From assembly GCF_029952955.1 (NCBI RefSeq), contig NZ_JASATX010000001.1, positions 1-64,000 of the forward strand: a stretch of DNA of 64,000 nt, in the 5' to 3' direction. The notes under the pieces are model-generated. The model had not been told where the DNA came from, did no database searches, and saw nothing but the letters and a program-made list of their open reading frames with translations. Within the stretch, counting starts at the first letter, position 1. Every line of letters starts with the position of its first letter. Positions 1 to 8,788 of this stretch are shown here, one piece after another. This DNA is from Ruicaihuangia caeni. Its GTDB lineage: Bacteria; Actinomycetota; Actinomycetes; Actinomycetales; Microbacteriaceae. The position numbers and the translations under genes were made by a program.

Positions 1-54
1 TGCGCCGATGGTACTGCAAGGGCGACCTTGTGGGAGAGTAGGACACCGCCGGAC
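1..54 (+). rRNA. 5S ribosomal RNA, 3' end only
   Basis: The first ~54 bases match the conserved 3' half of actinobacterial 5S rRNA: the GATGGTACTGC segment, then GTGGGAGAGTAGGACACCGC before the closing stem. The 5' part lies outside the window. A strong hairpin follows 12 bases later, as expected for the end of an rrn operon. The exact 3' end is uncertain by a few bases. Confidence 0.9.
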
Positions 55-66
55 CTCATTCCGGAA

Positions 67-91
67 CTGGCCACCCCAACGGGGTGGCCAG
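67..91 (+). terminator. rrn operon terminator hairpin
   Basis: A perfect 11-bp stem (67-77 pairing with 81-91) closes a 3-base AAC loop directly after the 5S rRNA and is followed by a short T-rich stretch. It would end rRNA transcription before the downstream transporter gene. Confidence 0.85.
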
Positions 92-154
92 CTCTGTTTA
101 ACCCGAAGACGCGAAGCGTCTGAGGGGCTCGTAGTACTTCAAGGAGAGAGCTTC

Positions 155-1375
155 ATGACGCCGGGGGCGGGCCGAGTCAGCGGCGATCGAGTCTTCTGGC
201 GCGTGGCGCTGCTCCTCTTCGCCACGGGGTGGGCTGCGAACCACTTCACCGCGCTGGTTCCGGTGCTCCGAACCGCCGGCGAACTGCCGAGCGTCACCGT
301 GAACAGCGCCTTCGCGATCTACGCGATCGGATTGCTGCCGGGTCTGCTTGGCGGTGGAGCGCTGGCCGACCGAATCGGACCTCGACGCATCGTGCTGGCG
401 GGTGCGACGATCGCCGCAGCCGGCAACCTCGCCATGGCCGTCTGGCACGCCGAGTTCGGCGTGCTGGCCGGACGCCTCGTGGTCGGTGGCGGCATCGGGC
501 TCGCGGTGAGCGCCGGTACCGTCTGGGCCGTCATGCTGCGAGGCGCGAGTGGCGCGACACTTGCCGGCATCATCCTCACCGCCGGCTTCGCCACGGGCCC
601 CTTCGCCAGCGGCATCCTCGCCGCAGTGCTTCCCTTGGACCCCGGAATGACCGTCCCGTTCGTCGCCACCTCTGCATTGTCGGTCGTCGCGGTGGCGCTC
701 GTCGTATTGTCTCGCGCCTCGACCGGGGGGTCACCACTGCAGGCTCGAGCCCCGGGCGGCGGTGTGGCCGTGCCGGCATCCGCGCCGATCCGCATCCGCA
801 GCGCACGCCGAGCGTTCTCGGTCGCTCTTCCTATGGCGCTCTGGGTGTTCTCGACCGCGACCGTCGCGTTCATCGTGCTCCCGAGCCGGATGGACCTGCC
901 CGCGGGATCCACAGCACTCGTCGCCGGTCTCGTCTCGATACTGGGATTCGGGGCAGGCATCGGCGCGCAAGCGCTGGCGCGCCGCTTCGCCTGGGGACCG
1001 ATCGCGGGGGTGTGCGGAGCCGGGCTCGCGGCTGCGGGCTTCACGGTGACGGCTTATGTGCAGCATCCGCCCGTCTGGCTGTTCTTGGTCGCGATCGTGG
1101 TGCTCGGCACCGCCTACGGCCTGTGCCTGCGAGAAGGACTCGTCGACGTGGACCTTCTCGCGCCCGTGGCCACGCGCGGAATGGTGATCGGCGTCTTCTA
1201 CGTGTTCACGTACCTCGGGTTCGCTGTGCCTCTGCTGCTCGATTTCGTGGAGCCGTCGATCGGCACGACCCTGCCGCTGCTGCTCCTGGCCGCAATGGCC
1301 GTGCTCGCCGCCTCGGCGAGAGGGATCGTCATGCTGAAGACCGACCTGCTCGATCGCTGGCGGCCAGGGCGCTAG
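155..1375 (+). CDS. MFS transporter
   Basis: The 406-residue protein has the size and alternating hydrophobic pattern of a 12-helix major facilitator superfamily permease. An early loop reads GGGALADRIGPRR, the MFS A-motif between helices 2 and 3 (GxLaDrxGrR) that is diagnostic of the superfamily. The start at 155 is chosen because AAGGAGAG lies 7 bases upstream; the frame stays open further 5' into the 5S rRNA but that part is not plausible as coding. It stands alone downstream of the rrn operon and converges with a second MFS gene. The substrate cannot be told from the sequence. Confidence 0.85.
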   Translation: MTPGAGRVSGDRVFWRVALLLFATGWAANHFTALVPVLRTAGELPSVTVNSAFAIYAIGLLPGLLGGGALADRIGPRRIVLAGATIAAAGNLAMAVWHAEFGVLAGRLVVGGGIGLAVSAGTVWAVMLRGASGATLAGIILTAGFATGPFASGILAAVLPLDPGMTVPFVATSALSVVAVALVVLSRASTGGSPLQARAPGGGVAVPASAPIRIRSARRAFSVALPMALWVFSTATVAFIVLPSRMDLPAGSTALVAGLVSILGFGAGIGAQALARRFAWGPIAGVCGAGLAAAGFTVTAYVQHPPVWLFLVAIVVLGTAYGLCLREGLVDVDLLAPVATRGMVIGVFYVFTYLGFAVPLLLDFVEPSIGTTLPLLLLAAMAVLAASARGIVMLKTDLLDRWRPGR

Positions 1376-1435
1376 CGCGGCTCGAGTCGAGGCGTCCCGT
1401 GTGCCGACGCGCGGGCGTGCAAACGATGCGCTGCC

Positions 1436-2572
1436 TCACCCCTGCCGGGGACGCCTCCCCGAGCTGATCGCGAGCAGCGACATCGCGGCGATCAACGCGA
1501 TGGCGGGAACCCAGAATCCCCAGCCGGGCTGCGCGATATAGATCGGAAGCACCACCGCCGGCGCGACGGCTGAGCCGAAGAACCGGAACGCCTGGGTCAC
1601 CGAGACGCCTGCCCCGCCGTTGGGGAGAGCCAGTACGGCGCCATTCGATGACACCGTCACGAGCTGCGCTGACGCGAACGCCAACGACCAGACGAGCGCG
1701 ATCGCCCACGGAGCATGAGTGAGCGGCGGGAGAGCGATGGCCGCCGCGGTCATTGCGAGCCCGGCGAGCATGACCCGCTTCGTGCCCCAGCGGTCGACCG
1801 CCCTCCCGGCGAGGGGTGAGGTGACGAAGGCCGCGAGCCCGCCGCACATGACGATGAGGCCTCGCTCCGCCGGGCCTGAACCGAACTCGGTCCCGGCTTG
1901 CAGCGCGATGAGGAACGCCATACCCAGGGCTCCGAAGCCGATCGCGAACTGTGCGCCGCCGATTCGCAGCACGGGCAGTGTGATGCCGTCGACGAGCGAG
2001 CGGAGGCGCAGCCGGCCACTGCCGGCATCCGCTGGAACACCGATGATGAAGAGCACCAGTGCCACCAGCGCCACTGCACCGTACGCGAACCGCCAATCGA
2101 GCACGGCCACGAGGCCGCCGAACCCGGGCGCCGAGAGCTGGCCCAGGGACTGGGCAGCGCTATAGAGCCCGAGCGCCCTGCCGAGCCGCGCCTTCGCCGC
2201 GCTCCTTCCGAGTGTGGCGAGCAGGATCGGGGTGGTGAACGCATTGGACGAGCCCGCGAGGACGCAGCCCGCGATGAACACTCCCCAAGTGGGAGCGAGC
2301 GCGCACATGAGCGCCGCTGCGACATAGCTCGCGTACGCGATGCGGAGCACCCGAGCGCGGCCGACCGATTCGGCGATCGAACCGGAGACGAGCATGATCG
2401 ACGCGAAGGGGACCAGATACGCCGGGATGCAAGCGGCCGCGGCTGCCGCGCTGATTCCGAAGCTTCCGCCGAGTTCCGTGAGGATCGCCGCCGCCATACC
2501 GCCGGCGAAAGGGCCCATGAAGCCGCCGGCGTAGACCGCTGCTCGTCTCAGCCTGCCGACTGGTCGCGTCAT
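1436..2572 (-). CDS. MFS transporter, drug/sugar efflux type
   Basis: A 378-residue polytopic protein with an A-motif-like loop around residues 60-75 (SGSIAESVGRARVLR) and a second one in the C-terminal half (AGRAVDRWGTKRVM, near residue 260), so both MFS halves are present. It is slightly shorter than the usual 390-420 residues. Its ATG overlaps the stop of the upstream TIM-barrel gene by 4 bases (ATGA), so the two are very probably co-transcribed and translationally coupled from the promoter at 3422. Transport of the substrate or product of that isomerase-like enzyme is a reasonable inference but is not shown by sequence. Confidence 0.85.
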   Translation of the reverse strand: MTRPVGRLRRAAVYAGGFMGPFAGGMAAAILTELGGSFGISAAAAAACIPAYLVPFASIMLVSGSIAESVGRARVLRIAYASYVAAALMCALAPTWGVFIAGCVLAGSSNAFTTPILLATLGRSAAKARLGRALGLYSAAQSLGQLSAPGFGGLVAVLDWRFAYGAVALVALVLFIIGVPADAGSGRLRLRSLVDGITLPVLRIGGAQFAIGFGALGMAFLIALQAGTEFGSGPAERGLIVMCGGLAAFVTSPLAGRAVDRWGTKRVMLAGLAMTAAAIALPPLTHAPWAIALVWSLAFASAQLVTVSSNGAVLALPNGGAGVSVTQAFRFFGSAVAPAVVLPIYIAQPGWGFWVPAIALIAAMSLLAISSGRRPRQG

Positions 2573-3414
2573 CGACGGAGCGAAGCGACCGCTCGCCTCG
2601 CCCTCGCACGGATGCTCGGTCGACGACGACCGATGATGCGACTCGCGAACAATCTGGTCGCGATCAGCAGGTCGAGCTGCTCGCTCTCGGTGCGAGCCTT
2701 TCGAGTGTTGACCTCAGCCACGATCGAACCGTTCCAGCCGCTGTCGATCAGCATCTTCAGCACTTCCGCCACCGGCTCGTGACCCGCGCCGGGCACCAGG
2801 TGCTCGTCGAACACCCGGCCCTCGTCCATCGACCCGGAGCCGTCGCAGAGATGGATGTGCCGCAGACGATCACCCATGCGGCGGGCGAGTTCGAGCGAGC
2901 CGGCCCCGGAGAGCGCGGCATGCGAGAAATCGAGCGTCATGGCGTCGCAGTCCATGTCGGTCGGATCCGGACTCGGTGCGTAGGCTTTCACACTCGAGCC
3001 GCGCACCTTCCACGGGAACATGTTCTCGACGGCGATCTCGACACCGGATGCCGCGGCCGTCTCGCGCACGATGCGCTCGAAGTTGCGGGCGTATCCCGCC
3101 TGCCAGCGGAAGGGCGGATGCACGACGACCGTGTCTGCGCCGACCTTGGCAGCCAGCTCGGCGGACTTCTCCAGCTTCACCTGAGGATCGCGGCCCCAGA
3201 CGAACGTGGTGAGCAGCAGCACCGGAGCGTGGATCGAGAGGATGGGCATGCCGAAGCGCTCTGCGAGAGCGTTCAGCGCGTCGGCATCCTGCGTGACCGG
3301 GTCATTCGTCACCATGACTTCGAGCCCGTCGTAACCGGCCTGCCGAGCGAGTTGGAACGCATGCTCAGGGCCGCGCGGATACACGCACGAGGTGCTCATG
3401 CCGAGGCTGATCAT
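2569..3414 (-). CDS. sugar phosphate isomerase/epimerase-like TIM barrel (xylose isomerase-like)
   Basis: The 281-residue protein fits the AP-endonuclease-2/xylose-isomerase-like TIM barrel. Metal-ligand candidates appear in the usual order: SIHAP (near 80), VVHPP (near 117), VENMF (near 150), LDFSHA (near 180), HIHLCDG (near 207) and VAEVNT (near 254). Such enzymes isomerise or epimerise sugars or inositol derivatives using divalent metals; the substrate is unknown. A basic tail rich in Arg ends the protein. TAGACT ends 7 bases before the ATG, so the transcript is probably leaderless. It is the first gene of a two-gene unit with the MFS transporter and is divergent from otsA. Confidence 0.82.
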   Translation of the reverse strand: MISLGMSTSCVYPRGPEHAFQLARQAGYDGLEVMVTNDPVTQDADALNALAERFGMPILSIHAPVLLLTTFVWGRDPQVKLEKSAELAAKVGADTVVVHPPFRWQAGYARNFERIVRETAAASGVEIAVENMFPWKVRGSSVKAYAPSPDPTDMDCDAMTLDFSHAALSGAGSLELARRMGDRLRHIHLCDGSGSMDEGRVFDEHLVPGAGHEPVAEVLKMLIDSGWNGSIVAEVNTRKARTESEQLDLLIATRLFASRIIGRRRPSIRARARRAVASLRR

Positions 3415-3421
3415 CGTCTCG

Positions 3422-3427
3422 AGTCTA
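3422..3427 (-). promoter_or_regulatory. -10 hexamer of a leaderless promoter
   Basis: TAGACT on the minus strand ends 7 bases before the ATG at 3414. This spacing puts the transcription start at or next to the start codon, and no Shine-Dalgarno is present. Confidence 0.6.
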
Positions 3428-3497
3428 CGTCGGCCGTCCGGGGCCGCCCTGGGGAACCCCCGTTAGAGGCACACTGTTAGCCTGAAGGCGCGACAAC

Positions 3498-3513
3498 GCC
3501 CCGCCAGCGGGGC
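3498..3513 (+). promoter_or_regulatory. 5' UTR hairpin before otsA ribosome binding site
   Basis: A 6-bp GC stem (GCCCCG/CGGGGC) with a CCAG loop lies directly upstream of the AGAAGGAGA ribosome binding site of otsA. TTAGCC around 3475 could be a -10 element. The hairpin may shield or expose the ribosome site, but no regulator is indicated. Confidence 0.35.
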
Positions 3514-3534
3514 AGAAGGAGACGATCCGCAACG

Positions 3535-5022
3535 ATGGCTTCGGAGAAGCAGGGCGAATACGACTTCATCGTGGTGTCGAACCGATTGCCGGTCGACCGA
3601 CAGACGTCGCCGGACGGCACCGAGTACTGGCAAGCCTCACCGGGGGGCCTCGTCACGGCGCTCGAGCCGATGATGCAGGCCAGTGGAGGTGCTTGGGTCG
3701 GCTGGCCGGGTCGCCCCGATCTGGAGTTCGACCCCTTCGACCACGACGGAATGCACTTGGTGCCCGTCTCGCTGACGGCGGTCGAGGTGGAGCGGTACTA
3801 CGAGGGCTTCTGCAACGACACGATCTGGCCGCTGTACCACGACGTGATCGCTCCGCCGAGCTACCACCGAGTGTGGTGGGACGCGTATGTGCGCGTGAAC
3901 CGGCGCTTCGCCGACGCGGCAGCGCGGCTCGCGGCGAAGGACGCCACGGTGTGGGTGCACGACTACCAATTGCAGCTCGTGCCGATGATGCTTCGCGAGA
4001 GCCGGCCCGATCTGACCATCGGGTTCTTCAACCACATTCCATTTCCGCCATATGGCATCTTCTCGCAGCTGCCGTGGCGCCGACGCATCATCGAGGGCCT
4101 CCTGGGCGCCGATGTGATCGGCTTCCAGCGGGTGGGGGATGCCGCGAACTTCAGCCTTGCCGTTCGCCGGCTGCTCGGCCACTCGGTGCGCCGTGCCGGA
4201 GCCATCGACATCGAAGAGGACGGCAAACCCTTCCGGCGGGTCATCTCGCGCGCCTTCCCGATCTCGATCGATTCGCGAGCGTTCGAGGAGGTCGCGAAGC
4301 GGCCGGATGTGCAAGCTCGAGCACGCCAGATCCGGGAGGATCTCGGCAACCCGAAGAAGATCCTCCTCGGTGTCGACAGGCTCGACTACACCAAGGGCAT
4401 CCAGCACCGGCTGAAGGCGCTCGGGGAGCTGTTCGCAGCCGGCGAGCTCGACCCCGAAGAGGTGAGCTTCGTGCAGGTGGCGAGTCCGAGCCGGGAGCGC
4501 GTCGAGACGTACCGCCAACTGCGCGACGAGATCGAGCTCACCGTGGGGCGCATCAATGGCGACTTCGGGTCGATCCGCCACCAGCCCGTGAGCTACCTGC
4601 ACCACGGCTACCCCCGTGACGAGATGGTCGCCCTGTACCTCGCCGCCGACGTGATGCTCGTCACTGCGCTCCGCGATGGCATGAACCTCGTCGCCAAGGA
4701 ATACCCGGCGGTGCGCTTCGACGAAGACGGGGTGCTCGTGCTGAGCGAGTTCACCGGGAGCGCCGACGAACTGCGAACGGCCCTTCGCGTCAACCCGCAC
4801 GACATCGACGGTTTGAAGGCGGCGATCCTCGAGGCGACACGGATGCCGCAGGCCGATCGGCGACGGCGCATGCGTGCCATGCGCAGGCGCGTGCTCGAGA
4901 ATGATGTCGCGAGATGGTCGTCGAGCTTTCTCGACGTGCTACGCGAAGCTCGCGGAAACAGTGCCGCGCGTGACGAGTCGCACGTCGATCCCGTCCTGGA
5001 GCAGGCGGGATCAGGAGCGTGA
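3535..5022 (+). CDS. otsA: alpha,alpha-trehalose-phosphate synthase (UDP-forming)
   Basis: GT20 glycosyltransferase of 495 residues, the normal length. It makes trehalose-6-phosphate from UDP-glucose and glucose-6-phosphate in the cytoplasm. Visible family motifs are VVSNRLPV (13-20), SPGGL (35-39), the HDYQLQLVPMML loop (about 141-152), GVDRLDYTKGIQHR (about 278-291, phosphate and nucleotide binding) and DGMNLVAKEY (about 380). The ATG has AGAAGGAGA 10 bases upstream. The stop overlaps the beginning of the phosphatase gene, giving the OtsAB pathway for the compatible solute and storage sugar trehalose. Confidence 0.96.
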   Translation: MASEKQGEYDFIVVSNRLPVDRQTSPDGTEYWQASPGGLVTALEPMMQASGGAWVGWPGRPDLEFDPFDHDGMHLVPVSLTAVEVERYYEGFCNDTIWPLYHDVIAPPSYHRVWWDAYVRVNRRFADAAARLAAKDATVWVHDYQLQLVPMMLRESRPDLTIGFFNHIPFPPYGIFSQLPWRRRIIEGLLGADVIGFQRVGDAANFSLAVRRLLGHSVRRAGAIDIEEDGKPFRRVISRAFPISIDSRAFEEVAKRPDVQARARQIREDLGNPKKILLGVDRLDYTKGIQHRLKALGELFAAGELDPEEVSFVQVASPSRERVETYRQLRDEIELTVGRINGDFGSIRHQPVSYLHHGYPRDEMVALYLAADVMLVTALRDGMNLVAKEYPAVRFDEDGVLVLSEFTGSADELRTALRVNPHDIDGLKAAILEATRMPQADRRRRMRAMRRRVLENDVARWSSSFLDVLREARGNSAARDESHVDPVLEQAGSGA

Positions 5023-5024
5023 GC

Positions 5025-5810
5025 GTGACCGCCGCTTCACTCTCAGAGGCACTCCATTGGGTCGCTCAGGTACCGACGTTGCTGGTCGCGCTCGATTTCG
5101 ACGGCACGCTGGCTCCGGAAGTCGACGACCCGGAGCAGGCGCGGATGCTGCCGGCTGCCCAGGAGGCGATCGGCCGATTGGCGCTGCTGCCCCGCACTCC
5201 GGTCGCGCTCGTCTCAGGCCGTGGTCTGCCGAGCCTCGAGCGAGTCGCCGGTGTGACGGATTCGGTCACACTCGTCGGGTCGCACGGCGTGGAGATGCGC
5301 TACCAGGGGCGCGAGCGCTCGCTGCTCGGCACCCACGATCTCGAGCGGCGGCGCCTGCTCGGCGAAGTGCTCGCAGCGAGCGTCGACCAGCACGATGGCG
5401 TGTGGCTCGAAGCGAAGCCCGTGGGGTTCGCCGTGCACACACGGTTGGTGACCCACGATGCGGCGGCAGAGGCGCAGCGGTCCGCTCGCGCAGCGGTCGC
5501 GGCATCCTCGCTCAGCGACATCACGGAGCGCGCGGGCAAGAATGTGCTCGAGTTCGCGGTCCGGCCGGCGACGAAGGGCGATGGCATCGTGGAATTGCGC
5601 ACCCTCACGGGCGCCGATGCCGTCTTGTTCGCCGGTGATGACGTCACCGATGAAGACGCGCTCGCAGCGCTCGAGGACGGAGACCTCGGGTTGAAGTGCG
5701 GGGCCCCGCCGACGCACGCGCAGTTCTGCGTGCCGGCTCCCGCGGATGTGGCAGAGGTGCTGCTCCAGCTGGCTGAGCAGCGGTCCGCGTATGTGCACCG
5801 GCGGGAATGA
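5025..5810 (+). CDS. otsB: trehalose-phosphatase
   Basis: HAD-superfamily phosphatase that removes phosphate from trehalose-6-phosphate. The nucleophile motif LDFDGTLAP is at about residues 22-30, the Ser/Thr motif at VSGRG, and the acidic metal motif GDDVTDEDA near residue 203. The length of 261 residues fits bacterial OtsB. Two GTG codons are possible: 5019 overlaps the otsA stop, but AGGAG at 5013 is only 1 base from it and 7 bases from the GTG at 5025, so 5025 is preferred. It is translationally coupled to otsA. Confidence 0.95.
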   Translation: MTAASLSEALHWVAQVPTLLVALDFDGTLAPEVDDPEQARMLPAAQEAIGRLALLPRTPVALVSGRGLPSLERVAGVTDSVTLVGSHGVEMRYQGRERSLLGTHDLERRRLLGEVLAASVDQHDGVWLEAKPVGFAVHTRLVTHDAAAEAQRSARAAVAASSLSDITERAGKNVLEFAVRPATKGDGIVELRTLTGADAVLFAGDDVTDEDALAALEDGDLGLKCGAPPTHAQFCVPAPADVAEVLLQLAEQRSAYVHRRE

Positions 5811-5825
5811 GTACTGCTCATCGTC

Positions 5826-5831
5826 TAAAAT
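5826..5831 (+). promoter_or_regulatory. candidate -10 element for the mrp operon
   Basis: TAAAAT in the 98-bp gap before mrpA is the most AT-rich hexamer in the region and could be the -10 of the antiporter operon. A GAGGGAGGG ribosome binding site precedes the ATG at 5909. No clear -35 is visible. Confidence 0.35.
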
Positions 5832-5908
5832 AGTTCCCGGCGACGGGTGTAGCGGTTCGACCTTCGACGGACCAGCATGCGTGAGAGTCATGACTGAGGG
5901 AGGGTTGG

Positions 5909-8788
5909 ATGCTGGTGATCCTCGCGGTCTTCGCGGTCGCCTCCCTCGTTCTCTACCCTCTCACCCGGTCGATCGGGCGGCCCGCCTTCGCGGTAGCGGC
6001 GCTTATTCCCGCAGCGGCATTCGTCTACACGATTGCGCAGGCGCCGACGGTGCTGGCCGGCGGCAGTGTTCGCGAGCAGTACCTGTGGATCGCGGAGCTC
6101 GGGATGCAGGTCAGCACCCGACTGGATGTGCTGGCCTGGGTCATGTCACTCGTCGTGACCGGCGTCGGCGCCCTGGTGCTGCTCTACTGCATGCGGTACT
6201 TCGACGCCGATGAGGAGGGTCTTCCCCGCTTCGCGTCGATCCTGCTGGCGTTCGCCGGCTCCATGTACGGCCTCGTCATCGCCGATGACGTCTACCTGCT
6301 GTTCGTGTTCTGGGAAGCGACCACCGTCTTCTCCTACCTGTTGATCGGGCATTACACCGGCCGCCGGGCCAGTCGCGGAGCCGCCCTGCAGGCGCTGCTC
6401 GTCACGACGTTCGGCGGGCTTGCGATGCTCGTCGGCTTCGTGCTGCTCGCGGTCACGGCCGGCACGACCCAGCTCTCCGCGCTCGTCGCGAACCCGCCAG
6501 AGGGTGCGATCGTCATCGTCGCGATCATGCTCGTGCTGCTCGGCGCGGTATCGAAATCTGCGCTGTTCCCATTCCACTTCTGGCTGCCGGCAGCGATGGC
6601 GGCGCCGACGCCGGTCAGCGCCTACCTTCACGCGGCCGCCATGGTGAAGGCCGGCGTCTACCTCATCGCACGCCTGGCGCCGGGCTACGCCGACATCCCC
6701 GGCTGGCGCGAGGTGCTTGTGCTCTTCGGAGTCATCACGATGCTCATCGGCGCGGGGCGCGCCCTCCGGCAATACGACTTGAAGCTGCTCCTCGCGTTCG
6801 GCACGGTCAGTCAGCTCGGCTTCCTCACCGTCGTGGTGGGGGCTGGATCGCGGGATGCCGCGCTCGCGGGGTTGGCTCTGCTCATCGCCCACGCGCTCTA
6901 CAAGTCGACACTGTTCCTTGTCGTCGGCATCATCGACCACCGCGCCGGCACGCGCGACCTGCGCAAGCTCAGCGGACTCGGACGTGATGCGCCGGCGCTC
7001 GCGGTCATCGCCATCGTCGCCGCCGCCTCCATGGCGGGGCTGCCTCCGCTGATCGGGTTCGTCGCCAAGGAAGCTGTCTTCGACTCATTGCTCGCGATGG
7101 CCGGGGAGGGATCTACGGTCGGCTGGGTGGCGCTCGCGGGTGTGGCGGTGGGCAGCATCCTCACCGTCGCATACACCGCCCGACTCATCTGGGGCGCGTT
7201 CTCACGCAAGCCGGGTGTCGAGTCGGCCCCGCCGCTTCACCGCCAGCGCGTCGACTTCCTCATCGCGCCCGCGGTGCTCTCGGCGGCGGGTCTGGTGCTC
7301 GGTCTGCTCCCGAACGTCGTCGACAGCTGGGTCGCCGGTTACGCCGACTCGTTCCCGCCGGCTCGTGAGCCGTATCACCTGGCCCTGTGGCACGGGCTCA
7401 CTCCCGCGCTCGGGCTCTCAGTGCTGGTGCTCGTGCTCGGTGCGGGGGCGCTCCTGGTCTCCGGCTGGGTCAACAGATCCGGGTGGCATGTGCCCGAAGC
7501 GCTCGGGTCGAATGAGATGTACTGGCGCATCCTCCGCGGCGTCGACAGGGGAGCGGCGCGGGTGACCGTGACGACGCAGCGGGGCTCCCTGCCGTTCTAC
7601 CTCAGCGTCATCCTCATCGCTCTGCTCGCGTTCGTCGGCGTCCCGCTGGTGCTCAACCGCACCTGGCCAGACACCTTCACGTTCATGAGTCATCCGGTCG
7701 AAGGCGCGGTGGCGATCCTCGTGATCATCGCCGCCCTCGCGGCGACCACCGCGCAGAAGCGCTTCCAAGCGGTCGTGCTCGTGGGTGTCTCCGGCTATGG
7801 CATGGCCGCCCTGTTCGCGCTGTTGGGCGCGCCCGATCTTGCGCTGACGCAGGTGCTCGTCGAGACGGTGACCCTGATCGCCTTCGTGCTCGTGCTGCGC
7901 AGGCTTCCCGCGCGCCTCGGCGAGAGGCACGGCTCGGTGCACCGGCTCGCCCGCGCAGGGATCGGAGTCGCGGTCGGTCTGCTCATGGGCACCATCGCTC
8001 TCGCAGCCCTTGCAGCTCGCGTCGACGCGCCCATCTCCGACGAGATGCCGCGTCTCGCGTACGAGGGCGGACACGGGCAGAACGTGGTCAACGTGATGCT
8101 CGTGGACCTCCGTGGCTGGGACACCATGGGTGAGCTCAGCGTCGTGATCGCGGCCGCGACGGGTGTCGCGAGCCTCATCTTCGTGAGCGGACGACGAGAC
8201 TACCTGCCGAGACTCTCGCGGCGCGACGCCCAGGAGCGCGTGCGCGAGACGCTTCGCCGAGTCGCCGACCCCAACGACGCCACCGAGCGCGGGTCCTGGC
8301 TGCTGGCAGGACGCACCCTCGCCGCCCGCAACCGATCCATCATGCTCGAAGTGGTCGTGCGGCTGGTGTTCCACGCGATCATCCTCCTGTCGATCTTCCT
8401 GCTGCTCGCTGGGCACAACGCACCGGGCGGCGGTTTCGCGGGCGGACTCGTCGCCGGCCTGGCGCTCGTCAGCCGCTACTTGGCGGGCGGACGGCACGAG
8501 CTCGGCGCTGCGGCGCCGCTCGACGCCGGAAAGCTGCTCGGCGCCGGTTTGCTGTTCGCGGCGGGCACGGCAGCCGTGCCGCTGCTGTTCGGCGCCGACG
8601 CGCTCACCTCGACGTGGTTCGAACTCGACCTCGGCTGGTTCGGCGAGATCGTGTTCGTCACGTCGACGCTCTTCGACAGCGGCGTCTACCTCGTCGTCGT
8701 CGGGCTGACGCTCGATGTGCTTCGCAGCCTCGGGGCCGAAGTCGACCGCCACCAAGAAGACGCCGAGCAGACGGAGGTGCGCTCATGA
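5909..8788 (+). CDS. mrpA: Na+/H+ antiporter subunit A, fused MrpA-MrpB
   Basis: A 959-residue, mostly hydrophobic subunit of the Mrp multisubunit cation/proton antiporter. Residues ~1-480 form the complex-I-like antiporter domain (sequence around 200-260 includes FPFHFWLPAAM and SAYLHAAAMVKAG, conserved in MrpA and NuoL). Residues ~600-770 hold the MrpA-specific C-terminal helices. Residues ~805-940 form an MnhB domain (GHNAPGGGFAGGLVAGL), normally a separate mrpB gene. This A-B fusion explains why no mrpB follows. The operon continues C-D-E-F-G with 4-base overlaps. The complex exchanges Na+ (or K+) for protons and supports alkali and salt tolerance. Confidence 0.95.
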   Translation: MLVILAVFAVASLVLYPLTRSIGRPAFAVAALIPAAAFVYTIAQAPTVLAGGSVREQYLWIAELGMQVSTRLDVLAWVMSLVVTGVGALVLLYCMRYFDADEEGLPRFASILLAFAGSMYGLVIADDVYLLFVFWEATTVFSYLLIGHYTGRRASRGAALQALLVTTFGGLAMLVGFVLLAVTAGTTQLSALVANPPEGAIVIVAIMLVLLGAVSKSALFPFHFWLPAAMAAPTPVSAYLHAAAMVKAGVYLIARLAPGYADIPGWREVLVLFGVITMLIGAGRALRQYDLKLLLAFGTVSQLGFLTVVVGAGSRDAALAGLALLIAHALYKSTLFLVVGIIDHRAGTRDLRKLSGLGRDAPALAVIAIVAAASMAGLPPLIGFVAKEAVFDSLLAMAGEGSTVGWVALAGVAVGSILTVAYTARLIWGAFSRKPGVESAPPLHRQRVDFLIAPAVLSAAGLVLGLLPNVVDSWVAGYADSFPPAREPYHLALWHGLTPALGLSVLVLVLGAGALLVSGWVNRSGWHVPEALGSNEMYWRILRGVDRGAARVTVTTQRGSLPFYLSVILIALLAFVGVPLVLNRTWPDTFTFMSHPVEGAVAILVIIAALAATTAQKRFQAVVLVGVSGYGMAALFALLGAPDLALTQVLVETVTLIAFVLVLRRLPARLGERHGSVHRLARAGIGVAVGLLMGTIALAALAARVDAPISDEMPRLAYEGGHGQNVVNVMLVDLRGWDTMGELSVVIAAATGVASLIFVSGRRDYLPRLSRRDAQERVRETLRRVADPNDATERGSWLLAGRTLAARNRSIMLEVVVRLVFHAIILLSIFLLLAGHNAPGGGFAGGLVAGLALVSRYLAGGRHELGAAAPLDAGKLLGAGLLFAAGTAAVPLLFGADALTSTWFELDLGWFGEIVFVTSTLFDSGVYLVVVGLTLDVLRSLGAEVDRHQEDAEQTEVRS

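Noticed and set aside
7418-8755. A 445-codon open frame on the minus strand inside mrpA
   Set aside because: Mirror-frame composition, no ribosome site, and complete overlap with the conserved MrpA-MrpB sequence.
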